64,000 nt of DNA, taken from positions 124,001 through 188,000 of the forward strand of contig NZ_JAKEEC010000002.1 of assembly GCF_021483235.1 (NCBI RefSeq). Reading direction: 5' to 3'. Shown one piece after another: positions 39,730-53,037 of the stretch. Origin of the DNA: Arthrobacter alkaliphilus. Lineage in GTDB: Bacteria; Actinomycetota; Actinomycetes; Actinomycetales; Micrococcaceae. Both the position numbers and the translations under genes were made by a program. The notes beneath the pieces are model-generated. The model saw only the letters and a program-made list of their open reading frames with translations. It did no database searches and had not been told where the DNA came from. Numbering within the stretch: position 1 is the stretch's first letter; each line of letters starts with the position of its first letter.

Positions 39730-40824
39730 GTGACTTCTCTAACTAATCCTGTCCGCCCAGGCGGTACCGTCCTCGTCACCGGCGGCGCTGGTTTCATCGG
39801 CTGCGCCGTCTCCCCAGCCCTGGTCGACGCCTTCGACAGGGTAGTTGTCGTCGACAACCTGCACCCGCAAATCCATGCCTCCGGTGAGCGGCCCGCCGAT
39901 CTGCACCCGAAAGCCGAACTCGTCGTCGCCGATGTAGCCGATGCTGCAACTTGGGACACCGTCTTGGCGGACGTCACCCCCGACGTCGTGATCCACCTTG
40001 CGGCGGAAACCGGGACGGGCCAGTCCCTCGAGGAATCGACCCGCCACACTCACGTCAACGTCGTCGGCACTTCCCAGCTTCTCGATGGCCTCAACCGTCA
40101 TGGCAAACTCCCGCGTCGGATCGTGCTTTCCTCCAGCCGCGCTGTCTACGGCGAGGGCGCCTGGGCCGACGCCGACGGCAAACTCTTCTACCCAGGCCAG
40201 CGGACCAGCGAGACGCTGGACAAGGCCCAGTGGGACTTCCCGGGTGCCACGCCGGTAGCTATGAAGGCATCGGAAACGTTCCCCGCCCCGGTTAGTGTCT
40301 ACGGGGCCACCAAGCTCGCCCAGGAACACGTCCTGCAGGCCTGGGCAAAGTCTTACGGGGTGGAAACCGTCATCCTGCGGCTCCAGAACGTCTACGGTCC
40401 AGGCCAGTCGCTTATCAACCCCTACACGGGAATCATGAGCTTGTTCTGCAGGATGGCCATGGGCGGCAAATCGATTCCGCTTTACGAAGACGGTGAAGTC
40501 CGCCGTGACTTCATCTTGATCGACGATGTCGCGTCTGCCATCGTCGCCGGCGCGGTCTCCCCCACCGTGCAGGGCGAGCCAATGGACATCGGTTCGGGCG
40601 AGTTCCAGACCATCGGCACGGCTGCGGAGCTTATCGCCGCGCACTACAACGCCCCGGCTCCCCACGTCACCGGGCAATACCGGCAGGGCGACGTCCGTCA
40701 CGCATGGGCCGACGTCACGGCCGCGAAAGAAGTCCTCGGCTGGACGCCGCGGTACAACCTCGCCCAAGGCATCGACCGGCTCGCCAACTGGATCGACGTC
40801 CAGCCAGACGTCCAGCCAGCCTGA
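39730..40824 (+). CDS. NAD-dependent sugar epimerase/dehydratase (extended SDR)
   Basis: A 364-residue protein from the GTG at 39730 with AAAGG upstream. [20 protein letters not shown] is the NAD loop, VVIHLAAETGTGQSLEEST and VSVYGATKLAQEH carry the conserved Thr/Ser and YxxxK site. It has an insertion near residues 140-180 (KLFYPGQRTSETLDKAQWDF). It converts a nucleotide sugar, probably by epimerisation or dehydration, for the polysaccharide; the exact sugar cannot be told. The gene lies between two glycosyltransferase genes. Confidence 0.8.
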   Translation: MTSLTNPVRPGGTVLVTGGAGFIGCAVSPALVDAFDRVVVVDNLHPQIHASGERPADLHPKAELVVADVADAATWDTVLADVTPDVVIHLAAETGTGQSLEESTRHTHVNVVGTSQLLDGLNRHGKLPRRIVLSSSRAVYGEGAWADADGKLFYPGQRTSETLDKAQWDFPGATPVAMKASETFPAPVSVYGATKLAQEHVLQAWAKSYGVETVILRLQNVYGPGQSLINPYTGIMSLFCRMAMGGKSIPLYEDGEVRRDFILIDDVASAIVAGAVSPTVQGEPMDIGSGEFQTIGTAAELIAAHYNAPAPHVTGQYRQGDVRHAWADVTAAKEVLGWTPRYNLAQGIDRLANWIDVQPDVQPA

Positions 40825-40845
40825 CGCCGGACGGAGACCAGGACG

Positions 40846-41736
40846 TTGCCCTCGACTGTCGCAATCGTTTCACTGTTCAACCCCTCTGACGGAGTACTGG
40901 CAAACGCCGCAGCGCTCCTGAAGCAGGTGGACGCGGTGGTCGTCGTCGACGACGGTAGCACCAAGGACCCCGCGCGCATCCTTGGTGAACTGGTGAACCT
41001 GGGATGCCGGGTGGAGCGGCTTGCTGAAAACTCCGGGATAGCTGCCGCCCTGAATGCTGGAATTTCCTCCGTGCTGTCGTCGGCCGCAAAACCGGACTAT
41101 ATCCTCACCATGGATCAGGACTCACTGCTCGACGACGGTTATGTCGCCGCCTTGGAGGCCGCGGCATCGGCCGCCGTTGGTGCGGGGGTTCCTTTGGGTA
41201 TGGTCGCCCCGGGCTCCATACGGGGTCTCCCGGTCCGACGCGCCGGGGTCATGAATGGCATTCAGCTCGGCGGCGAACCTATCCAATCGGGCCTTCTCAT
41301 CCCGGTCCCGGTGCTGGAGCGGTTGGGCCTCTTTCAGTCCAGCCTCTTCATCGACGGTGTGGACAGCGAGTTCTATCTGCGGTGCACGTCGAACGGACTC
41401 CGCGCCGTCATAGCCCCGGACGCCGCACTTGACCACAGTCTGGGAAGTCCAGCGACTGCCAAATTGTTCGGTCGGGAACTTTCCATTGGTGGAAAGCCGC
41501 TCAAGATCCGCACAGCCGCTGATTGGCGTTACTACTATCTTTTCCGGAACAGGATCCTGCTGGCACGCCAGTACGGCCGGCGGTTTTCGCTCTGGATCCT
41601 GAAAGGCTTCTTGGCCGACTACAGGCATCTGATCATCGTGACGCTCCTGGCCCCGGGACGAAAGACCCGACTCGCGAACGCCCTCGGCGGGATACGAGAT
41701 GGAGTGCGCGGCCTGTCCGGCCGGCGCCCCGGCTAA
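40846..41736 (+). CDS. GT2 glycosyltransferase, rhamnosyltransferase-like
   Basis: A 296-residue protein from the TTG at 40846 (GGAGACCAGG in front). STVAIVSLFNPSDGVLANAA, VDAVVVVDDGSTKDP, NSGIAAALNAGISSVLSSAA and TMDQDSLLDDG are the GT2 motifs, and the sequence resembles that at 36637, a recent family pair. The C-terminal end is helical and basic (ADYRHLIIVTLLAPGRKTRL). Probably a rhamnosyltransferase acting on the same polymer. Confidence 0.8.
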   Translation: MPSTVAIVSLFNPSDGVLANAAALLKQVDAVVVVDDGSTKDPARILGELVNLGCRVERLAENSGIAAALNAGISSVLSSAAKPDYILTMDQDSLLDDGYVAALEAAASAAVGAGVPLGMVAPGSIRGLPVRRAGVMNGIQLGGEPIQSGLLIPVPVLERLGLFQSSLFIDGVDSEFYLRCTSNGLRAVIAPDAALDHSLGSPATAKLFGRELSIGGKPLKIRTAADWRYYYLFRNRILLARQYGRRFSLWILKGFLADYRHLIIVTLLAPGRKTRLANALGGIRDGVRGLSGRRPG

Positions 41737-41951
41737 GCGAGGCCCGCGCAGCCTGTCAAGGCCACCGCCGCCGGACATCCGTACCCGCGACGTATCACTA
41801 ATCGCCAAAAAGCTTTGCTCTTAATCATTGGGGAAAATCGCACGTGAGCACCGCCATCCACGACCAGCAGCACCTTCGGCGGCGTTCACGGCCGAGAACG
41901 CCCCATGGCGAACGCAGACGGGGTCCGCAACTGCGCCATGCGCGGTGAATA

Positions 41952-43880
41952 TTGGCCTGCGCTATCGTCGCCGGTACCGTCCTTGTCCTCAGGACAGCAG
42001 GGATCCTTCAAGGAACACCCGCGCTCATCGTTGCGGCCGTCCTCCTGCTTCTCCTGCCGACTGCCCGGGTACTGTCAAAGCGCGTCCTCTTCAACGGACT
42101 GATTTTGGCCGGCCTGATGCCGCTGACCTGGTGGCTACCTGAACGCTTGGTGGGCACGGATCACGGGACACTCCTGCTGGCGGGTCTCGCCGGGGTAATA
42201 GCCTGGTGGATCGGATCTTCGAGAGTTCCTGTCCGGAGGGTCCGGCGGCTGGTTCCCCGTGCCGGTTGGGTGGACTCAATACCGTTTCTGGCCGCGCTGC
42301 TCTCAGCATTGTCGCTGGGGACGATGCTGACAATCCGCTCTCCACTTGATGCCTTGTCGATCCTTACAAGCAGATGGGATTACCAATCCCATTTCAGCAT
42401 CTACTACATGATCCGTAGCCATGGCGAGATCATTCCGACCATTCCGCAAACCACCGCCGGCGACGCTTGGGGCTTCGGAGAGTACCCGCAAGGCTTTCAT
42501 GCTCTGTTGGCCACCATGTCTGACCTGCTTCGTCCGTCCTATTCCAGCGTGGACAGCGAACTGGTCAGCTTCATGAACCTACAGGCAGCTTGCAGCGTCC
42601 TCACGGTCCTGATCGTCGCGGCCGGACTATGCGCACTGCCGGCGGTACGCCGAAGGCCAGCCGTCATGGCCAGCGGAATCGCCATCGCGATCGCCGCATG
42701 GATCTATGGCCCCGGTGCCATACCTGCATACGAGGGCTTCGCCAATTTCTATCTCGCGTGTGGCATGGCCACCGCCACGGTCCTCGCCCTACTGACCTTC
42801 CAACGCCGCACCCCGGTTGTCGGCGTTGCCGTCGTCGGTGCAGGTCTGGTCGGTATCTGCAACAACTGGCTTTTGCTCGTATCGCTCCTTGCCGGGGTGC
42901 TTTGGATCAAGCTGCGGGCCGTGGTACGCGCGCGCGACAGCTACAGCCGCAGGTGGTGGACTCTTTCGTCGATATGCATCAGCGTCAGCTTGCTGGGCAT
43001 GGCACTTCCCATCATCCAGATTTCTCCTCTTATCGAACAAAGCCAGCACATCCTGGAGGCTCAAGGCGGGATCGCGTATCCGGACTTCGGGCTTGCCCTA
43101 GTGGCAGTTGTCTTGGCTTTGGTGTTGGGCTTCGCCAACCGCTCGTTTGCCCTGCGCATGCCTTCGACACAGCTCCGGGCTGAACGATTGGACGTTTCCA
43201 GGGCTGCGACGGGCCTGTTCATACCGATTGCCCTTTGCATCTGGCTGGCCGTCTCGCAAAGCGTCCAGAACGGAGCCATCTCCTACTATTTCTACAAGTA
43301 TTTGATTGCTGTGCTGCTCCTCGCGTGGCCGCTGGTCGTAGCGGCGGCCGCCTGTCTGGTACCGCCGACCGCCCAGTCAGAGGGCTTGCGGCACAAGCAC
43401 GGGCTCACCGTTGCGTTGTGCGTCCTGGCAATCACGGCGACGCAAGTGTTCGGCTTTTCGGTTCCGGGACTCCAAGCGGTGGGCCTTCCAGCGACAGTCC
43501 GTCCGCTGACTGAAATGTCCAACCAGCAGGCCCGCCTGCAGAGTACGCCGGCTTTCGTGTCCCGGCTGCTTCAGAGTGCCCGGCAGCCCCAACCCGCGTC
43601 AACCGTCTATATCCCGGGGCCGGGAACTGTAGATCCAATTCTGGCTGCCAGGTGGCAATGGGGCATGCGCGGCATGTCGTCGTCGAAGACGACCGCTCTC
43701 AGCTTCGACCTTGTGGACATCGTGAAGGACTATAACAAAGCTCCAGAGATCATCGCCCGGGTTCTAGCCGAGAACCCCACATTGCATGCGATCGTGGATC
43801 CCGAGCTGTTTGAACCCGTTCACCAGTACCTGTTGGCGCGGGATCCTCGTGTTGCTGACCGACTGATCCGGCTCGGATGA
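41952..43880 (+). CDS. Large multi-pass membrane protein, GT-C-like
   Basis: A 642-residue protein from a TTG at 41952, after GGTGA; an in-frame TGA lies just before it (41946-41948). About 14 hydrophobic segments fill most of the protein (LIVAAVLLLLLPTARVL, WVDSIPFLAALLSALSLGTM), with a conserved-looking outer loop (YYMIRSHGEIIPTIPQTTAG, FGEYPQGFHALLATMSDLLR). The C-terminal 130 residues are soluble. The layout suits a GT-C transferase using a lipid-linked sugar. In the same frame, a GTG at 41844 would give 34 further residues before that TGA, so the 5' end may be damaged or the start is correct as called. Confidence 0.65.
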   Translation: MACAIVAGTVLVLRTAGILQGTPALIVAAVLLLLLPTARVLSKRVLFNGLILAGLMPLTWWLPERLVGTDHGTLLLAGLAGVIAWWIGSSRVPVRRVRRLVPRAGWVDSIPFLAALLSALSLGTMLTIRSPLDALSILTSRWDYQSHFSIYYMIRSHGEIIPTIPQTTAGDAWGFGEYPQGFHALLATMSDLLRPSYSSVDSELVSFMNLQAACSVLTVLIVAAGLCALPAVRRRPAVMASGIAIAIAAWIYGPGAIPAYEGFANFYLACGMATATVLALLTFQRRTPVVGVAVVGAGLVGICNNWLLLVSLLAGVLWIKLRAVVRARDSYSRRWWTLSSICISVSLLGMALPIIQISPLIEQSQHILEAQGGIAYPDFGLALVAVVLALVLGFANRSFALRMPSTQLRAERLDVSRAATGLFIPIALCIWLAVSQSVQNGAISYYFYKYLIAVLLLAWPLVVAAAACLVPPTAQSEGLRHKHGLTVALCVLAITATQVFGFSVPGLQAVGLPATVRPLTEMSNQQARLQSTPAFVSRLLQSARQPQPASTVYIPGPGTVDPILAARWQWGMRGMSSSKTTALSFDLVDIVKDYNKAPEIIARVLAENPTLHAIVDPELFEPVHQYLLARDPRVADRLIRLG

Positions 43881-43889
43881 TCTGCCGGG

Positions 43890-44972
43890 CTAGGCGCTCT
43901 TCTTCGCGCGGCGCATGACCGGCCGCTCTACGAAAAACCAACTGGCCGCAGCGATCGGAATGGTGCACACCGTGGCGGCGAGCGTAAACCACCAGACACC
44001 CCAATGGTAAGCGCCGAACACAGCGAGCAGCTGCTGAACAGGAAACGCGTAGATGTAGGCGCCGTACGAGATGTCGTGCCGCGCCACGAAAGCAGGCTGC
44101 GGCAGCCACGTAGAGATCCAAAGCAGGCCATAAGCGATAAAAGGCGCCGCGAGTTGGCCGCCGTATCCGTCGACCAAGAAAATGGACAGTCCTGCGAGCA
44201 CAATCGCAACCGGCCCCGCCACCTTGTGTATGCCTATCCGTGAACTCAACACCTGTACTACTGCGCCGCCGAGGAAGTACGGGGTCAAACGCGCTGCGAG
44301 TTCAAAATCAAGGTTCGTTTGCAGGAGAGGCTTCAGAGAGCCAATGTTCGCCCAGATGACAACGCTTAGGGCGAAGGCGCCAATGATTGGCCACGGCGTT
44401 TTCTTGAAGAGCGGGAGGAACCCGATCAGGGCGATCAAGAGGTAGCACAAGAACTCGAAATAGAGTGTCCAGAGCGAGCCGTTCCACGCCTTGGCATAGG
44501 GCACGCCAGCGGGTGTGCCGGCGATGTCATAACTGACGATATGCAGGGTCATGTTGGCGAAGATCGAATTCAGCGGCGTCGTGGGTGTATGCCAGAACCC
44601 TTGAAGGGACCCATGCTGGATCGTGTAGGCGATGGGGGCGAACCCGAAGGCCATGACGACCAAGCAGACAAAAAATGCCGGAAAAATCCTGGCCACGCGG
44701 TGAACGAGGTACGGTCCGATCCTATTGCTGAACCTGCTGGCCGTAATCAGGTAGCCGCTGATGCCGAAGAAACCGGCGACCGCCCAACCGCCAAGATTTT
44801 CACCGCGGAATCCCCAACCGTTCCCGTCCCCCACGATGTGCCAGCTGTGAGCCAAGAGCACCATGAATGCCAGAACAAGCCGGATCAGGTTGAGGCTGTT
44901 CCCACGTGGGTCAAGCCGACTCCCTATCCTCGGAGCGGGAATTGCGTTCGGCTTCAGTACAGCTGTGGTCAA
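43890..44972 (-). CDS. Acyltransferase 3 family protein (O-acyltransferase)
   Basis: A 360-residue multi-pass membrane protein. NSLNLIRLVLAFMVLLAHSW carries the Arg and His typical of the family, FFGISGYLITASRFSNRIGP is the second signature, and ten helices follow. Such enzymes acetylate or succinylate surface sugars on the membrane. It is the only gene here on the minus strand, between two plus-strand membrane and rmlA genes, and is therefore expressed separately. It could counterbalance the deacetylases, but that link is inference. Confidence 0.85.
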   Translation of the reverse strand: MTTAVLKPNAIPAPRIGSRLDPRGNSLNLIRLVLAFMVLLAHSWHIVGDGNGWGFRGENLGGWAVAGFFGISGYLITASRFSNRIGPYLVHRVARIFPAFFVCLVVMAFGFAPIAYTIQHGSLQGFWHTPTTPLNSIFANMTLHIVSYDIAGTPAGVPYAKAWNGSLWTLYFEFLCYLLIALIGFLPLFKKTPWPIIGAFALSVVIWANIGSLKPLLQTNLDFELAARLTPYFLGGAVVQVLSSRIGIHKVAGPVAIVLAGLSIFLVDGYGGQLAAPFIAYGLLWISTWLPQPAFVARHDISYGAYIYAFPVQQLLAVFGAYHWGVWWFTLAATVCTIPIAAASWFFVERPVMRRAKKSA

Positions 44973-45116
44973 TTCCGTGCTTCCTTCGTGACGTAGTCCA
45001 GGCTGTCCATTCTACCTTGCGTCCGGCTCCCACCGGGTCGGCAGCACCGTCCGCGACAGAATCGCCAGTGCTCCGCCGGTTTGCCCTTGTAGTTTCAATA
45101 CGCGAAGATTGGCCCC

Positions 45117-45980
45117 ATGCGTGGAATCATTCTTGCCGGTGGTACCGGCTCTCGACTGCATCCGATTACTCACGGCATCAGCAAGCAGCTGGTGCCGGTC
45201 TACGACAAGCCGATGATCTACTACCCCCTCTCCACGCTCATCCTGGCCGGCATTCGCGACATCCTCGTCATCACGACACCCCACGATGCAGAGCAGTTCC
45301 AGCGGCTCCTTGGGGATGGTTCCCAGTTCGGCGTGAACATTTCCTACGTCCAGCAGCCTTCTCCTGACGGGTTGGCCCAAGCATTCATCCTGGGTGAGGA
45401 CCACATCGGAAACGACACCGTGGCGCTTGTTCTCGGGGACAACATTTTCTACGGCCAGGGAATGGGATCGCAGCTGAGGAAGCATGCAAACATCGACGGC
45501 GGCGCCGTCTTCGGTTACTGGGTGAAAGACCCCAAAGCCTACGGCGTGGTCGAATTCAATGGCGATGGTAAAGCGATTTCGCTTGAGGAAAAGCCCGAGC
45601 ACCCCAGATCGCATTACGCCGTCCCTGGGCTCTATTTCTACGATAACGACGTCGTGGACATCGCAAAGAACCTGAAACCCTCGGCCCGTGGCGAACTCGA
45701 AATCACTGATGTCAACCGGACCTACCTCGACAAGGGGAAGCTCCACGTCGAGATCCTCCCGCGCGGCACCGCATGGCTCGATACCGGGACGTTCAACGAC
45801 CTGAACGACGCCTCGAACTTCATCCGCACCGTCGAAAACCGCCAAGGCCTCAAGATCGGCGCACCCGAAGAAATCGCGTGGCGCCAAGGCTTCCTCTCGG
45901 ACGACGAACTGCGCGAACGCGCCGAACCGCTGATCAAGAGCGGTTATGGGGCGTACCTGCACGGCCTGCTGGAAGACTAG
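45117..45980 (+). CDS. rmlA: Glucose-1-phosphate thymidylyltransferase
   Basis: A 287-residue protein. [20 protein letters not shown] is the nucleotide-binding loop, followed by [20 protein letters not shown] and [20 protein letters not shown], with [20 protein letters not shown]: all RmlA hallmarks. It makes dTDP-glucose, the first step of dTDP-rhamnose synthesis. The remaining rml genes are 13 kb away, on the other strand. A membrane glycan gene follows after 9 bases. Confidence 0.93.
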   Translation: MRGIILAGGTGSRLHPITHGISKQLVPVYDKPMIYYPLSTLILAGIRDILVITTPHDAEQFQRLLGDGSQFGVNISYVQQPSPDGLAQAFILGEDHIGNDTVALVLGDNIFYGQGMGSQLRKHANIDGGAVFGYWVKDPKAYGVVEFNGDGKAISLEEKPEHPRSHYAVPGLYFYDNDVVDIAKNLKPSARGELEITDVNRTYLDKGKLHVEILPRGTAWLDTGTFNDLNDASNFIRTVENRQGLKIGAPEEIAWRQGFLSDDELRERAEPLIKSGYGAYLHGLLED

Positions 45981-45989
45981 TCCCGGCCC

Positions 45990-47975
45990 ATGTGGTGGCC
46001 TGTCCTACCGCAATTGATCGGTGCCGCCCTCCTGCTCCTCGCCCCCGGCCTCATTGTGGCACGGGGACTGCGCTACCGGGGGTTCGACAGCTTGGCGCTG
46101 TCCCCCGCCTTGTCTGTAGGCGTCATCGTCATAGCGGCTACGGCGAGCCCGTTCCTCAAGGTGCGGTTCAACCTGCTCCCTGTAGCTGTCCTCGCCGTCC
46201 TGCTAGGCGCAATTGGATGGTTCGTCACGCGTTCCCGCCGGGCCGCCGACGTGGAGCAGGAACCACTGCTCTGGGGTCGTGCGGTACCGTTCATTTCCGC
46301 GGGCCTCGCCCTGCTGGTGATTGCCGCGAGGGTCATGCAGGCGATCGGCAGCCCGGAACACTTCTCGCAGACGTATGATGCCGTATTCCATCTGAACTCC
46401 GTCAAGTATGCCCTTGATACGGGAAACGCATCGTCGTTGACCATCGGCGACATGACGGGCGGCGGCTTCTACCCGGCGGGCTGGAATGCAGTGGCGACTT
46501 TAGTGGCGTCCACCTTCGCACTCGACGTACCGGCCGCGGTGAATGTCACCAGCATCGTCCTCGCCGCAGCGTTCTGGCCCTTGAGCTGCCTGCTGGCTGC
46601 GCGCTGGACGATTGGCCGTTCTTCCGCCGTCGCTCTTTCCGCGGGCGTTGCGTGTGCTTCCCTTGGCGCTTTCCCACTCTTGATGATGGACTTCGGTGTC
46701 CTGTACCCGAATCTGTTGTCCATCAGCATCCTGCCCGGTTCGATTGCACTGGCGGCCGCGATCGCCCGGATCTCCCCCGTTTGGGTACCGCGCGGCTTGC
46801 CGGCGATCCTTGCCCTGTTGCTGAGCCTGTCCGGGCTCATCGTGGCGCATCCGACGACCTTCATGGCATGGCTGACGTGGACCGCGCCAATGGCAGGCGT
46901 CCTCGCATGGAAGCTCGCCAAACTCAAGCGCCGCGGCCTCCTGCGCGTACGGCCGGCAAGGTTGATTGTCCCGCTGATCGCCTACTGCCTGGTGTTCCTT
47001 GTTCTGTGGATCGTCCTCAGGCCGCCATCCGACGCCTCCTTCTGGGGCCCGTACCACACAGTTCCCCAAGCGCTGGGTGAAGCCATCGTCTTCTCCCCCC
47101 TGGACTTGCCTTTGGCGTGGCTCGTCGCGCCGATAGCCCTGCTCGGCCTTTGGGCGGCGGCCACGCGCCCCCGCTACAGGTGGATCGCCGCCATCTTCCT
47201 GATATTTACGGTCCTGTTTGTCGTTGTTTCGGGTTTCCCGTCCTCGAAGGTCCGGAGCCTCCTGACCGGCGTTTGGTACAACGACAGTTACAGGATCGCC
47301 GCACTTTTGCCGCTTGTCGCAGTCCTGCTTTCCGCCATCGGCGTGGAATGGATCTGCCACCAAGCGCAAGCCTCCGCGTGGTTCAATCGGATTTTCCGGC
47401 GGGAACCAGTCATTGGACAGGAACTGGCCACCCGGTCCACAGGGGCCGTTACGCAGACCTCACTTCGGCGCGCTCTCGCGGTGGTACTCGCGCTCGTCGC
47501 GGTCTTCATCGGGCAGTTGGGCGGGGTGAACAAGGAAGTAGAGCAGGCGGCATCCAAATATACGGTGACTCCCGGTTCCCCCTTGGTCTCAAGCGACGAG
47601 CTGAGCCTCATCGAACGGCTGCACACCGAGGTTCCGCAGGACGCGATCCTGATCGGAAACCCGTACACCGGGACGTCCTTGTCGTATGCCCTTGGCGACC
47701 GCAAATCGGCCCAGCTCCACATCCTCAGCTACGTCTCGCCCGCGCTCCAGGAGATATACGACCATCTCGGAGCCGTTTCCGCTGATCCAGATGTCTGTAA
47801 GGCGGTTCGCACCGAACATGCCTACTACGTCCTCGATTTCGGGCTGGTCGAGGTCCATGGTGGAAACCACACGCCGGCCGGACTCTTGAACCTGGCACAG
47901 AATCCGGGCGTCAAGCTAGTTGACAGCCAAGGCGAGGCGAAGCTGTATAAGATCACGGCCTGCGGCGCCGGCTAG
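45990..47975 (+). CDS. Multi-pass membrane protein, DUF6541-like
   Basis: A 661-residue protein with about 14 membrane helices (QLIGAALLLLAPGLIVARGL, ALSPALSVGVIVIAATASPF) and a soluble C-terminal domain (DELSLIERLHTEVPQDAILI, NPYTGTSLSYALGDRKSAQL). The combination of membrane half and globular tail, and the phrase SQTYDAVFHLNSVKYALDTG, fit the DUF6541 group of Actinobacteria, believed to be GT-C-type polymer enzymes. It lies 9 bases after rmlA, so co-transcribed. The 41952 membrane protein has a similar general plan. Confidence 0.75.
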   Translation: MWWPVLPQLIGAALLLLAPGLIVARGLRYRGFDSLALSPALSVGVIVIAATASPFLKVRFNLLPVAVLAVLLGAIGWFVTRSRRAADVEQEPLLWGRAVPFISAGLALLVIAARVMQAIGSPEHFSQTYDAVFHLNSVKYALDTGNASSLTIGDMTGGGFYPAGWNAVATLVASTFALDVPAAVNVTSIVLAAAFWPLSCLLAARWTIGRSSAVALSAGVACASLGAFPLLMMDFGVLYPNLLSISILPGSIALAAAIARISPVWVPRGLPAILALLLSLSGLIVAHPTTFMAWLTWTAPMAGVLAWKLAKLKRRGLLRVRPARLIVPLIAYCLVFLVLWIVLRPPSDASFWGPYHTVPQALGEAIVFSPLDLPLAWLVAPIALLGLWAAATRPRYRWIAAIFLIFTVLFVVVSGFPSSKVRSLLTGVWYNDSYRIAALLPLVAVLLSAIGVEWICHQAQASAWFNRIFRREPVIGQELATRSTGAVTQTSLRRALAVVLALVAVFIGQLGGVNKEVEQAASKYTVTPGSPLVSSDELSLIERLHTEVPQDAILIGNPYTGTSLSYALGDRKSAQLHILSYVSPALQEIYDHLGAVSADPDVCKAVRTEHAYYVLDFGLVEVHGGNHTPAGLLNLAQNPGVKLVDSQGEAKLYKITACGAG

Positions 47976-48017
47976 AGCAACCGGGGCGCGCCAAGCCGCC
48001 GACGGTGCGCCGGCGCG

Positions 48018-48806
48018 CTAAGCCGCCGAAGCTTCCGACCGCCGTCGTAATTCCTTCACGACCGCATGGACCTCGCCGTCCATGATGATTTGCCCGTGTT
48101 CCAGCAGGACACCGCGCTTGCACACCGATGCGACCAGATCCAAGTCGTGGCTCACCACGAACAGCGTCTTGCCGGCTGCGGCCAACTCGTTGATCTTGGT
48201 GATGCACTTGCGTTGGAACGGTTCGTCGCCCACGGCCAGGATCTCGTCGATGAGGAAGACCTCCGGGTCCGTGTGAACGGCGATCGAGAAAGCCAATTTC
48301 AGGTACATGCCCGATGAATAGAACTTGACCTCGGTATCGATGAACTCGCCGATTTCAGAGAACTCGACGATCGAATCGAACATGGCGTCGATCTGGCTTT
48401 GAGTCATCCCCAGGATGGCCCCGTTGAGGTAGACGTTGTCGCGGCCGCTGAGATCGTGGTGGAAGCCCGCTCCGACTTCGATGAGGCCGGCCACCCGCCC
48501 GCGGGTGTGGACAGTGCCCTCATCCGGTTGCAGCACGCCCGAAATAAGCTTCAGGAGGGTCGACTTGCCTGAACCGTTGAGGCCGAGCAACGCCACGGTC
48601 TCGCCCTGTTCGACGTCCAGCGAAACGTCCTTCAGGGCGTCGAACTTCTTGGAGAGATCGCCCTTGCGCCCCGTCAGCAACCACACGATTGCTTCCTTCA
48701 TGCTGCGTGTGTGTCGAAGGACGAACTTCTTCCGCAAGTTTCGGCACGTGATCGCGACACTGTCGGAGACTCCGGCGGGTACAGACATTTCAGAGCTCCT
48801 GGGCAA
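48018..48806 (-). CDS. wzt: Polysaccharide ABC transporter ATPase, Wzt-like
   Basis: A 262-residue ABC ATPase. Walker A LLGLNGSGKSTLLKLISG, signature YSSGMYLKLAFSIA, Walker B EVFLIDEILAVGD, and the LSGRDNVYLNGAILGMTQSQ segment typical of the TagH/RfbE/Wzt class. With Wzm it moves a finished, lipid-linked glycan out of the cell. It lacks the C-terminal carbohydrate-recognition domain of some Wzt proteins. It overlaps the permease gene by 17 bases and is the last gene of the glf operon. Confidence 0.9.
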   Translation of the reverse strand: MPRSSEMSVPAGVSDSVAITCRNLRKKFVLRHTRSMKEAIVWLLTGRKGDLSKKFDALKDVSLDVEQGETVALLGLNGSGKSTLLKLISGVLQPDEGTVHTRGRVAGLIEVGAGFHHDLSGRDNVYLNGAILGMTQSQIDAMFDSIVEFSEIGEFIDTEVKFYSSGMYLKLAFSIAVHTDPEVFLIDEILAVGDEPFQRKCITKINELAAAGKTLFVVSHDLDLVASVCKRGVLLEHGQIIMDGEVHAVVKELRRRSEASAA

Positions 48807-49659
48807 AATGTACAGACAACTTCATGAAGACGAGCTGGCCGATCACGAGGACGAGAGCGGCCACGCCAAACGCGGACGGGAGCCATACCGTGAGCAGGTC
48901 CGGCGGCATCGAGATCGACACGGATTGCTCGGGGCTGAGGGTCGGTGACCAGAATGCCCAGTGGAACACTTCCACGGCGACGGTCACCGGATTCAGCTGA
49001 TACAGGAAGAACCACTGACCCATGACGCGCTGCACCATCGGCCACACATAGAGCACGGGCGAGGCCCAGGTGACGATCATGAGGATCATGTCAACGATGT
49101 TCTCCGAATCGCGGAAGTACACGTTGGCGGCACCAAACAGAAGGCCGAGGCCGATCGAAAGGATCGCCGTCAGGACAAAGGCCGCGACGACGGCAAGCAA
49201 CTGCCAGATTGAGGGACTCCACCCCGTCAGCAAGCAGGCGCCGACGAGGACCACCACCTGCGGCAGCAAATGGGCTGCTGAGACCCATACTGTGGAAACC
49301 GGGAACAACTCCCGTGGCAGGTAGATCTTCCGGATCAGGTCCCTGTTGTCCACTATGGATCGCGTCGCATTGCCCAGCGATTCCGTGAAGAAATTGACCA
49401 GCACAATCCCCGAGAAGAGGTAGATCGCATAGTTCGGGGTCCCCCGCTGCATGTCCAGGAAGACTCCAAGCGCAACGAAGTAGATCAGGAACTGCATCAA
49501 CGGCTTCACATACGACCACAGGAGTCCCAGGACCGAACCGCGATAGCGGATCTTAATCTCCTTGCGAACCAGCAGCTGCAGCAGGAACTTGTGCTTGTAG
49601 ACGTCGATGATTCCGCGGCCACGACCAGGTTGGACCAAGTCGGTCACGGGCTGAGTCAT
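48790..49659 (-). CDS. wzm: Polysaccharide ABC transporter permease, Wzm-like
   Basis: A 289-residue ABC-2 membrane protein with six helices (LLWSYVKPLMQFLIYFVALG, YLFSGIVLVNFFTESLGNAT, AAFVLTAILSIGLGLLFGAA). The N-terminus LLQLLVRKEIKIRYRGSVLG is the usual cytoplasmic start of O-antigen/galactan export permeases. It starts directly after the glfT2-like stop, with no gap, and overlaps wzt. Together these genes act in export of the galactan made with Glf. Confidence 0.9.
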   Translation of the reverse strand: MTQPVTDLVQPGRGRGIIDVYKHKFLLQLLVRKEIKIRYRGSVLGLLWSYVKPLMQFLIYFVALGVFLDMQRGTPNYAIYLFSGIVLVNFFTESLGNATRSIVDNRDLIRKIYLPRELFPVSTVWVSAAHLLPQVVVLVGACLLTGWSPSIWQLLAVVAAFVLTAILSIGLGLLFGAANVYFRDSENIVDMILMIVTWASPVLYVWPMVQRVMGQWFFLYQLNPVTVAVEVFHWAFWSPTLSPEQSVSISMPPDLLTVWLPSAFGVAALVLVIGQLVFMKLSVHFAQEL

Positions 49660-52934
<3,275 letters not shown>

Positions 52935-53037
52935 TCAGGCCGGGTTTTCCACATACGCCAACAGCCCGCGAACAACCGGTCGCCACCACGAATATCGTGG
53001 CAGCACAGCACCGCCGCGAAGCAAAGGAACGGACCCC

